Below are positions 5,888-6,466 of a DNA stretch of 6,466 nt, piece by piece (the stretch's first letter is position 1; each line of letters opens with the position of its first letter). The stretch comes from an uncultured Comamonadaceae bacterium (GTDB taxonomy: Bacteria; Pseudomonadota; Gammaproteobacteria; Burkholderiales; Burkholderiaceae). The stretch spans positions 1 through 6,466 of the forward strand of contig CAMLQP010000172.1 in NCBI GenBank assembly GCA_946482115.1. Reading direction: 5' to 3'. Below the pieces are notes generated by a model, which saw only the letters and a list, made by a program, of their open reading frames with translations, had not been told where the DNA came from and ran no database searches. The position numbers and the translations under genes are program-made.

Positions 5888-6370
5888 ATGGAAACGCCGG
5901 ACGAGGTGATGTCCCGGCTGAGGCAGATGCGCTCGTTGCGGTTCGAATCCTGCAGCGCGGTCGCCTCCGGCTGGGACGGCCACGGCACCGGCCAGGTCCT
6001 GGTGGAGGAGCCTGGGGTCGGCATCGTGGTCTTTCAGGAAACGGGCACCTGGCAATCCGCCGTTGCGGGCCGGGCGCCGGTGTCTTTTCGCAACGTGTTC
6101 CGCTGGACCGCCCATGCATCGGCGCTGCGGCTGGAGCACCTGCGGCACGGCGCCGACAGCCCCGTCTGGCTGTTCGACCTGGCGCCCGGCGACCACGGCC
6201 GCTGGCAGGCGATCGACCCGCACGTGTGCGGGCAGGACGGCTATGCCGCGTCCCTCTGGCTGGAGGGGGAGACGCTCCACGTCGCCTGGACCATCACCGG
6301 GCCCTGCAAGCGCGAACGCCTGCGCTACGCCTACAGCACCCTGGCCGGGCCCGCGGCGGCGGCGACGTAA
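5888..6370 (+). CDS. DUF6314-like small protein, function unknown
   Basis: This protein of about 160 residues looks like the DUF6314 family: a single beta-rich domain without signal peptide or membrane segment. Supporting pattern: an early [13 protein letters not shown] segment (31-43), VVFQETGTW (47-55), a VSFRNVFRW segment (65-73), a central [14 protein letters not shown] (93-106), then the conserved tail [16 protein letters not shown] (112-127) and [20 protein letters not shown] (131-150). His112, Cys114, Asp117, Tyr119, Trp134 and the Gly-Pro-x-Lys at 138-141 are the recognisable conserved residues. The family has no established function that I know. The start is uncertain. ATG 5888 fits the domain boundary; ATG 5846 would give 174 residues and has a weak GAGCGG upstream; ATG 5909 would give 153. 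A TACCAT at 5842-5847 could be a -10 element, which would favour 5888. The gene diverges from phoX and its last 40 bases overlap the queC end on the other strand. Confidence 0.75.
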   Translation: METPDEVMSRLRQMRSLRFESCSAVASGWDGHGTGQVLVEEPGVGIVVFQETGTWQSAVAGRAPVSFRNVFRWTAHASALRLEHLRHGADSPVWLFDLAPGDHGRWQAIDPHVCGQDGYAASLWLEGETLHVAWTITGPCKRERLRYAYSTLAGPAAAAT

Positions 6371-6466
6371 CGGTCCCAGCCCCGCGCGCGCAGCTCGCAG
6401 GCCGGGCAGGTGCCGCAGCCCCAGCCCCAGGCGTGGCGGTGGTCGCGGTCGCCCAGGTAGCAGGTG
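6331..6466 (-). CDS. queC: 7-cyano-7-deazaguanine synthase QueC, C-terminal fragment at window edge
   Basis: Only the last 44 residues are in the window, ending at a TAG (CTA at 6331-6333 on the + strand). The visible peptide reads [20 protein letters not shown] followed by [12 protein letters not shown] followed by CGxCxxC and then LRxRGW is the zinc-binding C-terminus of QueC. QueC converts 7-carboxy-7-deazaguanine to preQ0 with ATP and ammonia, on the way to queuosine in tRNA. The first zinc Cys and the CGxCxxC cluster are 15 residues apart. As I recall, the gap is about 9 in the Bacillus enzyme, so this protein has a longer His- and Trp-rich loop. The last 12 or so residues ([11 protein letters not shown]) lie in the overlap with the DUF6314-like gene and look like a poorly conserved extension. 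The N-terminal ATP-binding half is outside the window. Confidence 0.85.
   Translation of the reverse strand, partial: TCYLGDRDHRHAWGWGCGTCPACELRARGWDRYVAAAAGPARVL

Noticed and set aside
5753..6280. Upstream extension of the phoX frame by 176 codons
   Set aside because: The Tat signal, the GGAG site and the Pho-box promoter all place the start at 5752; the extension is antisense to the DUF6314-like gene.
3857..6370. Very long open frame on the + strand opposite phoX (over 800 codons) running into the DUF6314-like gene
   Set aside because: Its composition (Ala, Gly, Val, Arg, His repeats) is typical of the antisense of a G+C-rich gene, and phoX on the other strand has clear family motifs. Only the part after about 5888 is a believable protein.
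1..6466. Search for mobile elements, CRISPR, tRNA/rRNA, toxin-antitoxin or defence genes
   Set aside because: No transposase, integrase, spaced repeats, cloverleaf or defence-type domains were seen; composition is uniform across the window.

Overview
The window is G+C rich (about two thirds by eye), with densely packed genes and codons ending mostly in G or C. The set of genes (a CtpA-type protease coupled to a MoeB-like gene, YceD, a ChaC-like protein, PdxH, a Tat-exported PhoX phosphatase, a DUF6314-like protein and QueC) points to a betaproteobacterium of the Burkholderiales, probably a Comamonadaceae relative. That assignment is inference from protein style and gene order, not from a search. 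There is no mobile element, CRISPR array, tRNA, rRNA or phage signature. This looks like ordinary chromosomal housekeeping DNA.

Layout from left to right. (1) The 3' part of a ctpA/prc-like S41 protease gene (+, left edge to 1103) overlaps by 4 bases a TTG-started moeB/thiF/hesA-family gene (+, 1100-1858). (2) yceD (DUF177, -, 1859-2410) converges on moeB with no base between the two stop codons. It diverges across about 44 bp from a chaC-like gamma-glutamylcyclotransferase gene (+, 2455-3048), which is followed after 4 bases by pdxH (+, 3053-3688). (3) phoX (-, 3695-5752) converges on pdxH with 6 bases between stops. Its promoter region carries a good Pho-box candidate. (4) A DUF6314-like gene (+, about 5888-6370) diverges from phoX and overlaps by 40 bases, tail to tail, the 3' end of queC (-, 6331 to the right edge).

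The genes form short independent units rather than one pathway: envelope proteolysis plus a ubiquitin-like-protein activating enzyme; a YceD protein tied to large-subunit rRNA; glutathione turnover next to PLP salvage; phosphate scavenging; and queuosine/7-deazaguanine synthesis. The most noteworthy material is at the junctions. Both tail-to-tail gene pairs meet inside perfect palindromes that contain both stop codons and form competing hairpins. The yceD 3' end carries an in-frame A AAA AAG slippery heptamer, 8 nt from a 7-bp G+C stem. The phoX/DUF6314 divergent region combines a Pho box with overlapping palindromes. I see no convincing previously undescribed multi-gene system here. The DUF6314-like gene is the only one without an assigned function.
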